Assembly (NCBI GenBank): GCA_900545705.1 | Contig: URAK01000014.1 | Location: 1-47,298, forward strand | DNA length: 47,298 nucleotides | Source of the DNA: an uncultured Opitutales bacterium | GTDB taxonomy: Bacteria; Verrucomicrobiota; Verrucomicrobiia; Opitutales; Intestinicryptomonadaceae | Direction of reading: 5' to 3' | In this document: positions 33,545-42,127 of the stretch, piece by piece | How positions within the stretch are numbered: position 1 is the stretch's first letter | How the letters are laid out: the number at the start of each line of letters is the position of its first letter | Notes under the pieces: model-generated | What the model saw: the letters and a program-made list of their open reading frames with translations, nothing else | What the model was told of the DNA's origin: nothing | The model's database searches: none | Translations under genes and position numbers: made by a program

Positions 33545-35712
33545 AAGACTCTATAAACAGTAAGGGCAGCCATCGACGCACTCGAAAGCGAATATTGCGC
33601 ATAAAAGCCGATTCCCCTTGAAAGTGCAGCGTCCGCCCCGAAAGCCGAAGCGCTGTAATTTCTTCCGGATAAATCCTCCAAATATGTGAATCCACCGAAA
33701 TTTAGCGATACCCCCTCGAGAAGTTTCTCTGAAAAGCCAGACAGTCTACATGGAGTAAACCAGGCTTTAATGCTGTCCGCCGAAATTCCCGCCTCGGAAA
33801 GCGATTCTTCAATCCAGGCAGATTCATGCTTTGGATTTTTGGAAGAGCGCCTTATTTTTAGCAGCATTATCTCAGCCAGCGGCCTGCCACCACAACAGCC
33901 CTCTTTCCCGATAAAATAGGCGGCGCAAGAATCCGAAAACGCGCGCGAGCCTTTCGGCAGGCATTTTTTCATAGCGTATTCCGCCGCAAGACTGTTGTAT
34001 TCGTCGCCGCCGGCGACAATCGCCGCGGCGCAATCGCCGTTCCTTATCCGCGCGCAGGCCTCCATTAAAGCCGCCTCAAAAGATATCTCCTTGGCAGTCG
34101 ACGCGCAGTTGTACGCAAAACATTTAAGAAATCCCGCTATAGCCGAAGGCGGCGCATTGTGTACGGAATTTGTGAAAGCCGTCGGCAAAGGAGCGTCGGA
34201 AACCATAAAGTTTTCCAAAAACCTGGAAGTCTCGGACACCATTCCAAGACCTGTCGAGCAGCTGACGCAAACAGAATCCCCGAATTTGGAAACTTTTGCT
34301 TGAGAAACGGCTTCGCGAGAGGCCGAGATAAACATTTTTTGAAGTTTTGCCCACTTGCGTTTTTTGAGGACGGGAATGTCCGGCAAAAGAGAGTTTTCGT
34401 CCACCAGCGAAATTTCTCCGGGGCCAGGCGGCATATCGGAACCTGCGTTTGCGCGGGAAACCCCTGCCCCATATATAAAAATTCCGCCTTCTGAAATAGG
34501 CTCATGCGCGCTTTCTTTCGGATTCCCACCCGCTTCAAGATTGTTAACAGATATCGCAGCACATGAATTGTTTCCGCCGAAGCCGAGACTTACAGATAGC
34601 GCAACCTTTGCATGGCAGGGCTTTTCAGCGCGTTCGAGCGGCCCAGGGCACGAGCCGGAAATATACCCTGCGGAAGGAGGAAGCATTCCCTCCCTCAGCG
34701 CATCAATTGCAATTATTGCGTTTAAAATGCCGCTCGCGCCAAGCGTATGGCCGAAAATAGACTTCACCGAAGAATACGGCGGCACGTTTTCTCCGAACAC
34801 TCCCTTCAAGGCCGAAAGCTCCGCGGAGTCATTCGCGGGAGTTCCCGTTCCGTGCGCACAATAATAAGAAATGTCAGAGACAGCCAAGCATCCCTTGCGC
34901 ATGCATTTCTCAATCGCTTTCTTTGCGCCTTCGCCGCCCGGGTGCGGAGAAGTAGCATGGTATGCGTCGCAAGTTGCCCCGAAAGATATAAATTCCGCAA
35001 GCGCCCGCGCGCCGATTGGGAGCTTTTCGCGCGCGCACAGAATAACCACACCGCCAGCTTCGCCCAGATTTATGCCGTCCCTTTCGGAATCGAACGGCCT
35101 GCAATCGGATTTCGACAATAGCCCGAGCGAACCGAAGCCCTCCACCGTTATGCGAGAGAGCGTGTCTGCGCCGCAGACTATTGCTGCGTCGCACCTGCCC
35201 TCAGATATCGCAAGGCACGCGGATTCGAGAGCAAGCGACGAGCTCGAGCACGCGGTGGAGTATGTTGCGCATTCTCCCTTCGCCCCTGCGCGCCGCGCAA
35301 CCAGCTCTGCCATAGCGGAACATTCGTAAAACTTGAATGCCGGCGGAGCTCCTTTTTTGCCGCCTTTTAATATTTTTTCAAACGCATTTTCGGACTCCAA
35401 TATTCCCCCAACGGAAGTTCCCGCGTAAACGCCGATTCTTTCAGGATCAAAGCTTGAAAGCGACACTTTTTCAAGAGCCTCGTCGAGGGCCGCAAACAAA
35501 ATTTTTGCGCATCGCGGAAGTTTCTCTGAATGCGCCACGCATGCCTCTCCGACATGCGTTTTTTCGAAACGGCGCGAAGCGTATAATCCGCAATCGCCGA
35601 AAGGCTTAAATAAAAATCCGGACTTTCCGAAGCTTGCGCGAAACGCCGCCCCCGCCCCATTGCCGGAGTCGCAGCATAGGCCGTAAGATATTACTGTCGG
35701 GCGCCTTCTCAT
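33541..35712 (-). CDS. Fusion: ketosynthase + APE-type chain-length-factor-like domain
   Basis: The protein has 723 residues. The first half (1-395) is a FabF-type ketosynthase with intact Cys155 (YSTACSSSS), His287 (CAHGTGTPAND) and His322 (FGHTLGASG). The second half (about 405-723) matches the divergent ketosynthase-like family found in APE clusters: a TAFTNSVHNAPPSAIAGFLK block and NCASTAKEISFEAALME. It lacks the two catalytic histidines. In known APE enzymes these are two separate proteins acting as a heterodimer. Here they are one chain. It should extend an ACP-bound chain by two-carbon units. It overlaps the ACP gene and the LolA-like gene by four bases each. Confidence 0.88.
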   Translation of the reverse strand: MRRRPTVISYGLCCDSGNGAGAAFRASFGKSGFLFKPFGDCGLYASRRFEKTHVGEACVAHSEKLPRCAKILFAALDEALEKVSLSSFDPERIGVYAGTSVGGILESENAFEKILKGGKKGAPPAFKFYECSAMAELVARRAGAKGECATYSTACSSSSLALESACLAISEGRCDAAIVCGADTLSRITVEGFGSLGLLSKSDCRPFDSERDGINLGEAGGVVILCAREKLPIGARALAEFISFGATCDAYHATSPHPGGEGAKKAIEKCMRKGCLAVSDISYYCAHGTGTPANDSAELSALKGVFGENVPPYSSVKSIFGHTLGASGILNAIIAIDALREGMLPPSAGYISGSCPGPLERAEKPCHAKVALSVSLGFGGNNSCAAISVNNLEAGGNPKESAHEPISEGGIFIYGAGVSRANAGSDMPPGPGEISLVDENSLLPDIPVLKKRKWAKLQKMFISASREAVSQAKVSKFGDSVCVSCSTGLGMVSETSRFLENFMVSDAPLPTAFTNSVHNAPPSAIAGFLKCFAYNCASTAKEISFEAALMEACARIRNGDCAAAIVAGGDEYNSLAAEYAMKKCLPKGSRAFSDSCAAYFIGKEGCCGGRPLAEIMLLKIRRSSKNPKHESAWIEESLSEAGISADSIKAWFTPCRLSGFSEKLLEGVSLNFGGFTYLEDLSGRNYSASAFGADAALSRGIGFYAQYSLSSASMAALTVYRVL

Positions 35713-35972
35713 TTGGAGTTTGCCGCTATGTAGTCGGCGAGCGCATTCACCGATGCAAACACTGTGGACGCCGAAGTTTTGTCCTCGACAGAAACTCCGT
35801 ACTCTTTTTCAACCATGACGACAAGTTCGAGAGCGTCGACGGAGTCGAGCCCAAGCCCGTCGTCTCCAAATAGCGGAGTGTCCGAGTCGATTGAGTCGGG
35901 AGACATGCCTTGGAGGTTTAGGGCGGAAATCATTTTTTTCTTTATGTCTGAAACGAGAGCTTCTTTGTCCAT
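35709..35972 (-). CDS. Acyl carrier protein, first copy in cluster
   Basis: The protein has 87 residues from the ATG at 35972 (a TTG two codons earlier is possible). The phosphopantetheine site is GLDSVDALEL (Ser44), followed by the usual acidic helix. It is the first gene of a five-gene string (ACP, KS-CLF, LolA-like, LolB-like, radical SAM-KS) in which every junction is an ATGA overlap. It is therefore the dedicated carrier of the pathway rather than the housekeeping AcpP. Confidence 0.92.
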   Translation of the reverse strand: MDKEALVSDIKKKMISALNLQGMSPDSIDSDTPLFGDDGLGLDSVDALELVVMVEKEYGVSVEDKTSASTVFASVNALADYIAANSK

Positions 35973-36276
35973 TTTCAATAATTTGTTAAAGCGTTAAAAT
36001 CTATCCGCGCCAGGCTGCGCCGACAAGCAAAAACGGCGCTAAAAAATAGCCGGGCTACCACGCGGCGCCTTATGTTGCGACTGAGCCCACATTTTAAAAT
36101 CGGATAAAAAACCTGCAAAAAAAGCCCTGTCTTCCGCAATATATTTTCCCCTCCTAAAATGTACGCTGAAATTTTTATTAAAAAAATATCTCAACCAGTC
36201 GCCAAATGCGCCGCGAATGTTTTTTTAAGAGCGCAGAAATCTCCGAAAATGCCCCAATTCCCCATTGGGAGAGAAA
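35973..36276. other. Intergenic stretch within the minus-strand cluster
   Basis: This stretch of about 300 bases separates the ACP gene from the acyltransferase gene upstream. I see no ORF and no terminator. It may hold an internal promoter for the five-gene string starting at 35972. Short GC-rich inverted pieces near 36010-36070 are not strong hairpins. Confidence 0.35.
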
Positions 36277-37167
36277 TTATTTTTCGCCGCCGAAGAAATC
36301 GTAGAAATTGTACCACTGGTACGGATATTTTCGCAAAACCACTTCGAGGTTGGAAAAGTATTGCGAGGCGCCCGAACTTGCGGCCTCGTCCGCCGTCGAG
36401 CAGCCTGAGAGGTCTATATTTTTGCAGAACATGCGGTACTTAAATATAGACTCCCTCATGCAAAATATCTGAAGCACCCGCGCCCCCGCGCGCCACGCGC
36501 AAATATACGGCGCCCCAGGAGCCTCGATTCGCGAGCCGAAGAAATCGGCGCTAGCGCTCCTTCCACCTGCATTTCTATCCGCGTGCATTGCGGCAATTCC
36601 GCCCCCGCGCAATATTCCGTATATCGCGACTGCCGACATCGAGTCCGCGCTGTCCAAAACAACTTTCGGCTTTTCCCTCCTGCGCGAGGACTCGACAAGC
36701 TTGCGGATTTCAAGCCTCTCGCGGTCGGCGCCCAAAATTGCGGCCTCCGGAAAATTCTCCGCGAGTTTCCCCGCGGCAATAGCCCAGCCCCCGGTGTGCG
36801 AAGCAAGCACGAGCGTCCCGCGGCCTTCCTGCGCGGATTCTCTTATTATACTTTCGGCGCAATCGCGTACTTTAATACTTCCGCAGCCTGAAAAATATGC
36901 GGTTCTATCGAGAATTGAAACGCCGAACGAAAAAACCGACTTATATGCGCGCAAAGAAATTGTCGGCACCCGGCAGCCAAAAATCTTCGAAAGATACGCG
37001 CAAATCGGCGCCACCGCGCGCCTTCTAAAAAGAATAAAAAACGCAGCGACAAATACTAGCAGCCCATACGCCGGAACGAGCCCTATTTTCAGGAGCGATA
37101 TAAACGCGAGAGTCCCCCAATATCCGCCGTAAGACTTTCCGCTCCAAGCCACTTTTTTATTTGCCAT
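36277..37167 (-). CDS. LpxL/HtrB-like lysophospholipid acyltransferase
   Basis: The start at 37167 (297 residues) is fixed by GGAGGGG five bases upstream and by an 11-base overlap with the MMPL stop. A hydrophobic N-terminus (TLAFISLLKIGLVPAYGLLV and FVAAFFILF) anchors it to the inner membrane. The acyltransferase motifs are LASHTGGWAIAAG (His and acidic-box equivalent) and MHADRNAGG. Enzymes of this family move acyl chains from ACP onto lipid or glycolipid acceptors. In APE clusters an LpxL-like gene is common and is thought to attach the polyene to its lipid headgroup. Confidence 0.85.
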   Translation of the reverse strand: MANKKVAWSGKSYGGYWGTLAFISLLKIGLVPAYGLLVFVAAFFILFRRRAVAPICAYLSKIFGCRVPTISLRAYKSVFSFGVSILDRTAYFSGCGSIKVRDCAESIIRESAQEGRGTLVLASHTGGWAIAAGKLAENFPEAAILGADRERLEIRKLVESSRRREKPKVVLDSADSMSAVAIYGILRGGGIAAMHADRNAGGRSASADFFGSRIEAPGAPYICAWRAGARVLQIFCMRESIFKYRMFCKNIDLSGCSTADEAASSGASQYFSNLEVVLRKYPYQWYNFYDFFGGEK

Positions 37168-39547
37168 CAAATTCCCCTCCAAGGATTTTTGCGAAGGCAG
37201 GCGCCGCCAAAACCGACGCGCACAATATAGAAAATATGGAAATTCCGGCCGCCGCCCCAAGCCCGCTTATGACAGGATGGCGCGCAAATGCAAGCGCGCC
37301 GAAAGCCGCCATAGTGGTAAGCGCCGAAAGTAAAACGGGGCCCGAAGCCGACACCCCTTTTTTCTCCCTTACAGCCGCCCACATAATCATAACAGCATAG
37401 TCTTGCGCCAAGCATACCGAGAATATCACAAAAATAAAGTTTGTAAGCGTTATCGGCACGCCGCACAGGCACATCAGCGCGAAGCACCACACAAGCCCCG
37501 CACAGACACACGCCATTGCGCATGCCGCCATTGGCAAAGACCTGAGAGAAACTGCCAAAAATATTCCGACGGCAGCCAGTGCGCACAGCGCGCACTTCAA
37601 GAATATTCCGCGCGTTTTGTTGGAAATATGCTCGCCCAAATACTCCATATCCAAAATAAAAGCATTATCGTCTGCCGCCTCGACTATCCGCGCGAGTTCC
37701 TCCTTTGACGCTCCGTCTTTCAAATACACTGGCGCGCATACCGCCGCAACACCATCGCCTTTAAAAATCCTCTTTGAGAAAATTTTCGACAGCTCCTCGC
37801 TATCTTCTATTCCCACAGATTGCGCCCGCGCCGATGCTATAAAATCCAATGCAGGCTTAAAAATTTTGAAGGATATCCCGTTTTTTGCGCACTCGGCCGA
37901 GAGACTGTCCGAAAAACTTTTTAGCCTCTCGGCAGTCCAAAATTTTTCCCACGCTGCGATGTGGCGGAGGCTATCGGCGCGTGGAACGAGAAGCTCGGAA
38001 AGCATAGCAGGCGATGCTTTCGGATATGACAGCGCCGCCAATTCCGCCGATTTTAGCGAGGCGAGCGCCGACTCCAAATTGTCGCCATACGCCACTATCT
38101 GTGGAGATGAAATCATATTGCCCCACAGCCTTCGGATATTGAAATCCGCCGCTTCGCTCTCAGGCAAAAGCGCATTCATAGAAGAAATTTTGCCGTCAAA
38201 GCGCACATTTAAAGCAAACGGCGCCGCAGCCGCGGAAATCGCAAAAACTAAAATTAAAAAAGCGCGCGGGTTTCTGAACTGCGGCCTTAGAATCCGCTTA
38301 GACACCTTTTCGAGCAGCGCCGTCCTCACGCTTCCTCCGCCTGCCGAAACCGCAAAAGCCGGTAGCGCGCATAGAGAAAATACGGCAGACGCAAAAACAC
38401 CCACAAACCCGAATGCTCCCAGCTGCGCCATTCCGCCCCCGAGACACCCGACAATGACAAATGCCATTAGGGTAGTCGAGCATATCACCAATATTGGCGC
38501 GGCGAGCTTTCCAGCAACTCCCGCCGCAAAGCGGATGTCAAACCTGCCTTTTAAATCGAGCGGGCAAAGTACATGCACTGCGTAGTCTATTCCGACCCCG
38601 AGCGCGATAGACGCAAACGCTACCGAAATTGTCGAAATTTTGCCGAAAACCGCGCCAGCAAAGCAAAACGCCGCCGCGCTCCCGAGAAGCGACGGCATAA
38701 CGGCAAGAGGCGCAAATAATTTGTTTCTAAAAGCTACAAAACACAGCGCAAGCATCAATACGCAGGTTGCAGCCATGCATGCGTACGAATCCGAGCGCGC
38801 AATTTTTGCGTTGTCGGCAGATATTCTATATGGGCCGGTCCAGTCTATTTTGACGCCGCTTTTTAAGGCTCTCGAGCACGCTCTGTCGATAGATTCGCAC
38901 ACTTTTGCCGAGGCTGCGGAATCGCGCCCATTGGCGTCGGAGCGCGCTATAAGCAGAAAATTTTTGCCACCCGCGTCGGAGATCAAAGAGCCATCAAATT
39001 TGTATTCAGCTCCGCCGCCGGACAGCTTTTTTAGCTTTTCGAGAACGAGCGGTATAGTTCCCGCCGGATCAGAGACAAAAGCCGATTTGAATACGGGCGC
39101 CTCAAAACCCGACATTCTTCGCATATAGTATGAGAAGCGTTTTTTTATCGAATCCGGCGCGATGGAGCGCTCCAATTCCGATATATTGCAAATTTGCGGA
39201 TAGACCTTCGGGATTTCCGCGGCGGCGCGGGAAGGATCGGGGAAGGAGTCGAATTTGAATCCCTCCTTTTCAAGCTCTTCGCGCAGTTTTAACGCGCACG
39301 CGCGCGCGGCGCCCTCTGGCCCGCCCGAGACGTTAAAATAGACGGAGTTAGAAACGCCGAACCAGTCGGCGGCCATGCGCGCATTTTCAAGCTGGGAATC
39401 CCAAAACGGGATAAGATCGTAGACGTCGGTTTTAAACGGCGCGAGTTTTGCGACAATTACCGCAGCCGCGCAGAGAACGGCGGCGGCAACCGCAAAAAGA
39501 AGCCTGTGGAAATATGTAAACTCCGCGATTTTCTTTACAAGATTCAT
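37157..39547 (-). CDS. MMPL/RND-family lipid exporter
   Basis: The 796-residue inner-membrane transporter has two halves, each with a large periplasmic loop and a five- to six-helix bundle. The first bundle follows residue 250 (ACMAATCVLMLALCFVAFRN ... ALGVGIDYAVHVLCPLDL) and the second lies near 690-780 (NFIFVIFSVCLAQDYAVMIM). The GIDYAVH and AQDYAVM motifs carry the Asp-Tyr pair typical of MMPL proton relays. Such exporters occur in APE and other lipid clusters and would move the finished lipid out of the inner membrane to the LolA-like carrier. It overlaps the glycosyltransferase stop by four bases. Confidence 0.9.
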   Translation of the reverse strand: MNLVKKIAEFTYFHRLLFAVAAAVLCAAAVIVAKLAPFKTDVYDLIPFWDSQLENARMAADWFGVSNSVYFNVSGGPEGAARACALKLREELEKEGFKFDSFPDPSRAAAEIPKVYPQICNISELERSIAPDSIKKRFSYYMRRMSGFEAPVFKSAFVSDPAGTIPLVLEKLKKLSGGGAEYKFDGSLISDAGGKNFLLIARSDANGRDSAASAKVCESIDRACSRALKSGVKIDWTGPYRISADNAKIARSDSYACMAATCVLMLALCFVAFRNKLFAPLAVMPSLLGSAAAFCFAGAVFGKISTISVAFASIALGVGIDYAVHVLCPLDLKGRFDIRFAAGVAGKLAAPILVICSTTLMAFVIVGCLGGGMAQLGAFGFVGVFASAVFSLCALPAFAVSAGGGSVRTALLEKVSKRILRPQFRNPRAFLILVFAISAAAAPFALNVRFDGKISSMNALLPESEAADFNIRRLWGNMISSPQIVAYGDNLESALASLKSAELAALSYPKASPAMLSELLVPRADSLRHIAAWEKFWTAERLKSFSDSLSAECAKNGISFKIFKPALDFIASARAQSVGIEDSEELSKIFSKRIFKGDGVAAVCAPVYLKDGASKEELARIVEAADDNAFILDMEYLGEHISNKTRGIFLKCALCALAAVGIFLAVSLRSLPMAACAMACVCAGLVWCFALMCLCGVPITLTNFIFVIFSVCLAQDYAVMIMWAAVREKKGVSASGPVLLSALTTMAAFGALAFARHPVISGLGAAAGISIFSILCASVLAAPAFAKILGGEFDGK

Positions 39548-40296
39548 TTTTTTACGGAGATTTTTTTTAACGCTACCTTTGGAAGAAACACAGCCATAAA
39601 AGCCAATTTTGCGTTCATTATGGAGAATTTTACCGTATCTTTAAAAGGCTTGTAATGCGAAGCCCTCAAACTCTCAGGTGTGTAAATTACAGGAATGGGA
39701 AGCTGTATTATTCTAACGCCCGCCCACGCGGCGCGGACGAGCAGCTCGGCTTCATAGGCGAATCCGCCCACCCCGGTTTTTAAGGCCGATACCTTTGCAA
39801 TCGGATAGCACCTATACCCGCACTGTGTGTCGGACAAATCTACGGAAGTCTCGAACCGAAACCAGAAATTGGAGAATTTATTCATGAACCTCCGCTTGGG
39901 CGGCACAGACGGGGACGAGAAATCGCGCACTCCCGTAATTATGTAATCGGGATATTTTTGCGCCATGTCCGCAAACTTTGCGAACATTGAAGGCGGATGC
40001 TGTCCGTCGGCGTCGAGCGTCACGGCATGCGTAAACCCGCGCTCCGCAGCTGCGGAAAAGCCGGCCTTTAACGCCTCAGCCTTTCCCCGGTTTTGCTCCG
40101 AGCGCAAAACTTCGCATCTTTGCCGCGAAGTCTTTATTGGGACATCGGAGCCATCGTCTATTATAAGGGCGAAAACTTCATCAGGCAGGGCGCGGACAAC
40201 GGCGTCGATAGTATCGGCATTGTTGTGCGACGGAATTACCGCGCAAATTTTTACGTTTGCCGCACGCTCTCTTTGAACTTGAAATGAATCGCCCAT
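39544..40296 (-). CDS. Family-2 glycosyltransferase (DPM/DolP-mannose-like)
   Basis: The 250-residue GT-A enzyme carries nucleotide-binding motifs IPSHNNADTIDAVVRALPDE, IIDDGSD, NRGKAEALKAGF and the metal site LDADGQHPP, followed by GYRCYPIA and EAELLVRAAW. It has no strong TM helix. Glycosyltransferases of this group make polyprenyl-phosphate or lipid-linked sugars. In APE-type clusters a GT domain is fused or adjacent to the acyltransferase. It is the first gene of the minus-strand half, starting 53 bases from the divergent ACP gene (shared promoter region), and overlaps the MMPL gene by ATGA. Confidence 0.88.
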   Translation of the reverse strand: MGDSFQVQRERAANVKICAVIPSHNNADTIDAVVRALPDEVFALIIDDGSDVPIKTSRQRCEVLRSEQNRGKAEALKAGFSAAAERGFTHAVTLDADGQHPPSMFAKFADMAQKYPDYIITGVRDFSSPSVPPKRRFMNKFSNFWFRFETSVDLSDTQCGYRCYPIAKVSALKTGVGGFAYEAELLVRAAWAGVRIIQLPIPVIYTPESLRASHYKPFKDTVKFSIMNAKLAFMAVFLPKVALKKISVKK

Positions 40297-40349
40297 ATGT
40301 TAAGAATTTTTAATACTTTTTTACAAAAAACAAAATCATTGCAACACAA
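40297..40349. promoter_or_regulatory. Divergent promoter region of the lipid cluster
   Basis: Only 53 AT-rich bases separate the minus-strand glycosyltransferase operon and the plus-strand ACP operon. Both promoters must lie here or within the ends of the genes, so the halves are probably co-regulated. I cannot assign -10 and -35 boxes with confidence, and neither start has a clear ribosome site. Confidence 0.5.
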
Positions 40350-40631
40350 ATGCCCAATAATAAGGAAAAGCTGCAACGCAGAAAAGAAATATCGCTGCTG
40401 TTGAAGGAAAAATTAATAGAGGCGCTCGACATTCCATACGAACCGCGCGACATATCCGAAGACATAGCCCTGATAGGCTCCGGGCTCGGCTTGGACTCTC
40501 TCGACGTGCTTGAAATAGTCTTATGCGTTGAAAACAATTTCGGGGTCAAGGTCCCGGAAGGGCAGACGCTCGCGCTAAGATCGCTAAACACACTCATAGA
40601 CTTTATAATATCGGAACAGGATAAGAAATGA
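40350..40631 (+). CDS. Acyl carrier protein, second copy in cluster
   Basis: The 93-residue protein has its phosphopantetheine site in GLDSLDVLEIVL (Ser50). It differs clearly from the ACP at 35709 (more basic N-terminus, different loop I), so the two are not recent duplicates. APE clusters also carry two ACPs. It overlaps the GcvT-like gene by ATGA and starts the plus-strand half. Confidence 0.92.
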   Translation: MPNNKEKLQRRKEISLLLKEKLIEALDIPYEPRDISEDIALIGSGLGLDSLDVLEIVLCVENNFGVKVPEGQTLALRSLNTLIDFIISEQDKK

Positions 40632-41701
40632 GAGAACTTGCCCTAAAAAAATTTTGGGAGGAGCGCGGCGCAAAATTCGGTGAACTCGGCGGGGCGCAAT
40701 GCGTGGAGTCTTTCGCGGACGCGGAAAGCGAATACAAGGCAATACGCAATTCCGCCGGCCTTTGCGATTTCTCCTTTATGAGAATAGTGGAATTCCCGGA
40801 ATCGGACGGTATTGACTACCTCGATACGGCATTGGCCGCAAACATATTGAAGCTGCGCTACGGCAGAATAATAGACACATTCTTGTGCGACGAAAACGGC
40901 AAGATAACCGCCGAAGTGTTTGTTGCCAATATAGACGACAAGGTCTTTGCATTCACAGAATCGCTAACAGACAGCGCGGAAATTTTGGGGAAAGGCGGAA
41001 ATGCAAAAGACGCCACCAAAGATTACGCGATTTTCTCTGTTGACGGACCAAAAGCGTGGGAAGTCGCGCGCGACATATTTGGTTCAGACATTTTCAACCT
41101 GCCGTATCTTGCAATAGAAAAATACGATTTTGAAGGGGATTGCGCATACCTAATGCGCAACGGCAAAACAGGAGAATTTGGATACAGTTTTGTAGTTCCC
41201 TCTGCAAAGGCCGATGCGATGGCGCAAAAGCTCTGCCAAGCAGTTGAAAATGCGGGTGGGTCTCTTTGCGGGACAAAGGCGCACGCGGTCGCGCGCTTGG
41301 AAAGCGGATTTTTTAACATATACAAAGAAGGCGCATTGGTCGGCGACCCCATCGCGCTCGGTCTCCAATGGATGGCGGACTTCTCAAAGGACTCGTTTTC
41401 CGGTTCGGAAGCCGTATATAAAATGCGCGAAGAAGGGGCGAAGGCAAAAATCACCGCTGTTGAGGGCGCGGGAGTCGAAAAAGGCGCTTTGCTGTACGAC
41501 GGAGATAAAAAAATAGGGGAAGTCATCACCGCGACGAACTCTGTTTCCCTTGGAGACAATATAGGCCTTGCGCTAATGGACAGCGAATGCGCGTATCCCT
41601 CGCTCGAGCTATCAACAGTCCCCGGCGGAGAAGTCAACGCGAGGACTGTCACAAGACCCATGACCGTATCCGAAAGCCTTATAAAGGGAATGCAGCAATA
41701 A
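40628..41701 (+). CDS. GcvT-like folate-binding protein (aminomethyltransferase family)
   Basis: The 357-residue protein has the GcvT/YgfZ fold: an N-terminal EYKAIRNSAGLCDFSFMRI (like the GcvT 'H-D-S-M' region), GKTGEFGYSFVVPS and the C-terminal barrel (GEVITATNSVSLGDNIGLAL, ARTVTRPM). GcvT uses tetrahydrofolate to move one-carbon units. YgfZ-type relatives help maintain iron-sulfur radical enzymes. No GcvP/H genes are nearby, so this is not the glycine cleavage system. Its place between ACP and thioesterase suggests methyl transfer to, or support of, the radical SAM part of this pathway. This is inference. Confidence 0.75.
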   Translation: MRELALKKFWEERGAKFGELGGAQCVESFADAESEYKAIRNSAGLCDFSFMRIVEFPESDGIDYLDTALAANILKLRYGRIIDTFLCDENGKITAEVFVANIDDKVFAFTESLTDSAEILGKGGNAKDATKDYAIFSVDGPKAWEVARDIFGSDIFNLPYLAIEKYDFEGDCAYLMRNGKTGEFGYSFVVPSAKADAMAQKLCQAVENAGGSLCGTKAHAVARLESGFFNIYKEGALVGDPIALGLQWMADFSKDSFSGSEAVYKMREEGAKAKITAVEGAGVEKGALLYDGDKKIGEVITATNSVSLGDNIGLALMDSECAYPSLELSTVPGGEVNARTVTRPMTVSESLIKGMQQ

Positions 41702-41703
41702 AT

Positions 41704-42126
41704 ATGGCCAGGAGAATAACGCGCAGAATGGCGATATCGCCTGAGTTTAGAGACATCGACCTCATGGGCGTAGTCCATAACTGCGTGTATTTTGAATGGT
41801 TTGAGCGCGGGAGGCTTTCGATAATGAACGAAGCCTTGAATTTTGACGACGCGAAAAAACTAAATATAGCTGTTCCCGTCGTCAGAAATTCATGCGAATA
41901 TCAAGTGCCTGTTAGACTCGGCGACAGCCTTGAATTGTTGACGCGCCATAAAATAGAAGATCCGTTTTCGGGGAAGCTCGAATTCACACACGAACTTAGA
42001 AATATGCGGACGGGGGCCCTGCATGCGTACGGAGAGTGCGTGTGCTGCGTGGCGGATATCCGCACAATGAAACTCGTGCGGAGCTTCACCCCGGAAATAG
42101 CCGAAAAATATTTGCAACTTAAATAA
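41704..42126 (+). CDS. Hot-dog thioesterase (4-hydroxybenzoyl-CoA thioesterase family)
   Basis: I place the start at the ATG at 41704, two bases after the GcvT-like stop, giving 140 residues; an upstream extension would lie inside that gene. The active-site segment FRDIDLMGVVHNCVYFEWFE matches the family (catalytic Asp17/19, Gly22, Asn26, Tyr29). It would hydrolyse acyl-ACP or acyl-CoA, for off-loading or proofreading. APE clusters carry a similar thioesterase. It is followed by FabG after one base. Confidence 0.85.
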   Translation: MARRITRRMAISPEFRDIDLMGVVHNCVYFEWFERGRLSIMNEALNFDDAKKLNIAVPVVRNSCEYQVPVRLGDSLELLTRHKIEDPFSGKLEFTHELRNMRTGALHAYGECVCCVADIRTMKLVRSFTPEIAEKYLQLK

Positions 42127-42127
42127 A

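Noticed and set aside
37617..38585. 322-codon plus-strand frame opposite the MMPL gene
   Set aside because: It is the complement of a well-supported exporter in GC-rich codons; it has no ribosome site or domain and is Ser/Ala/Pro-rich as shadows are.
40628..41701. Glycine cleavage system T protein in its usual role
   Set aside because: No gcvH or gcvP is nearby, and the gene is fused into an acyl-chain operon by ATGA overlap.
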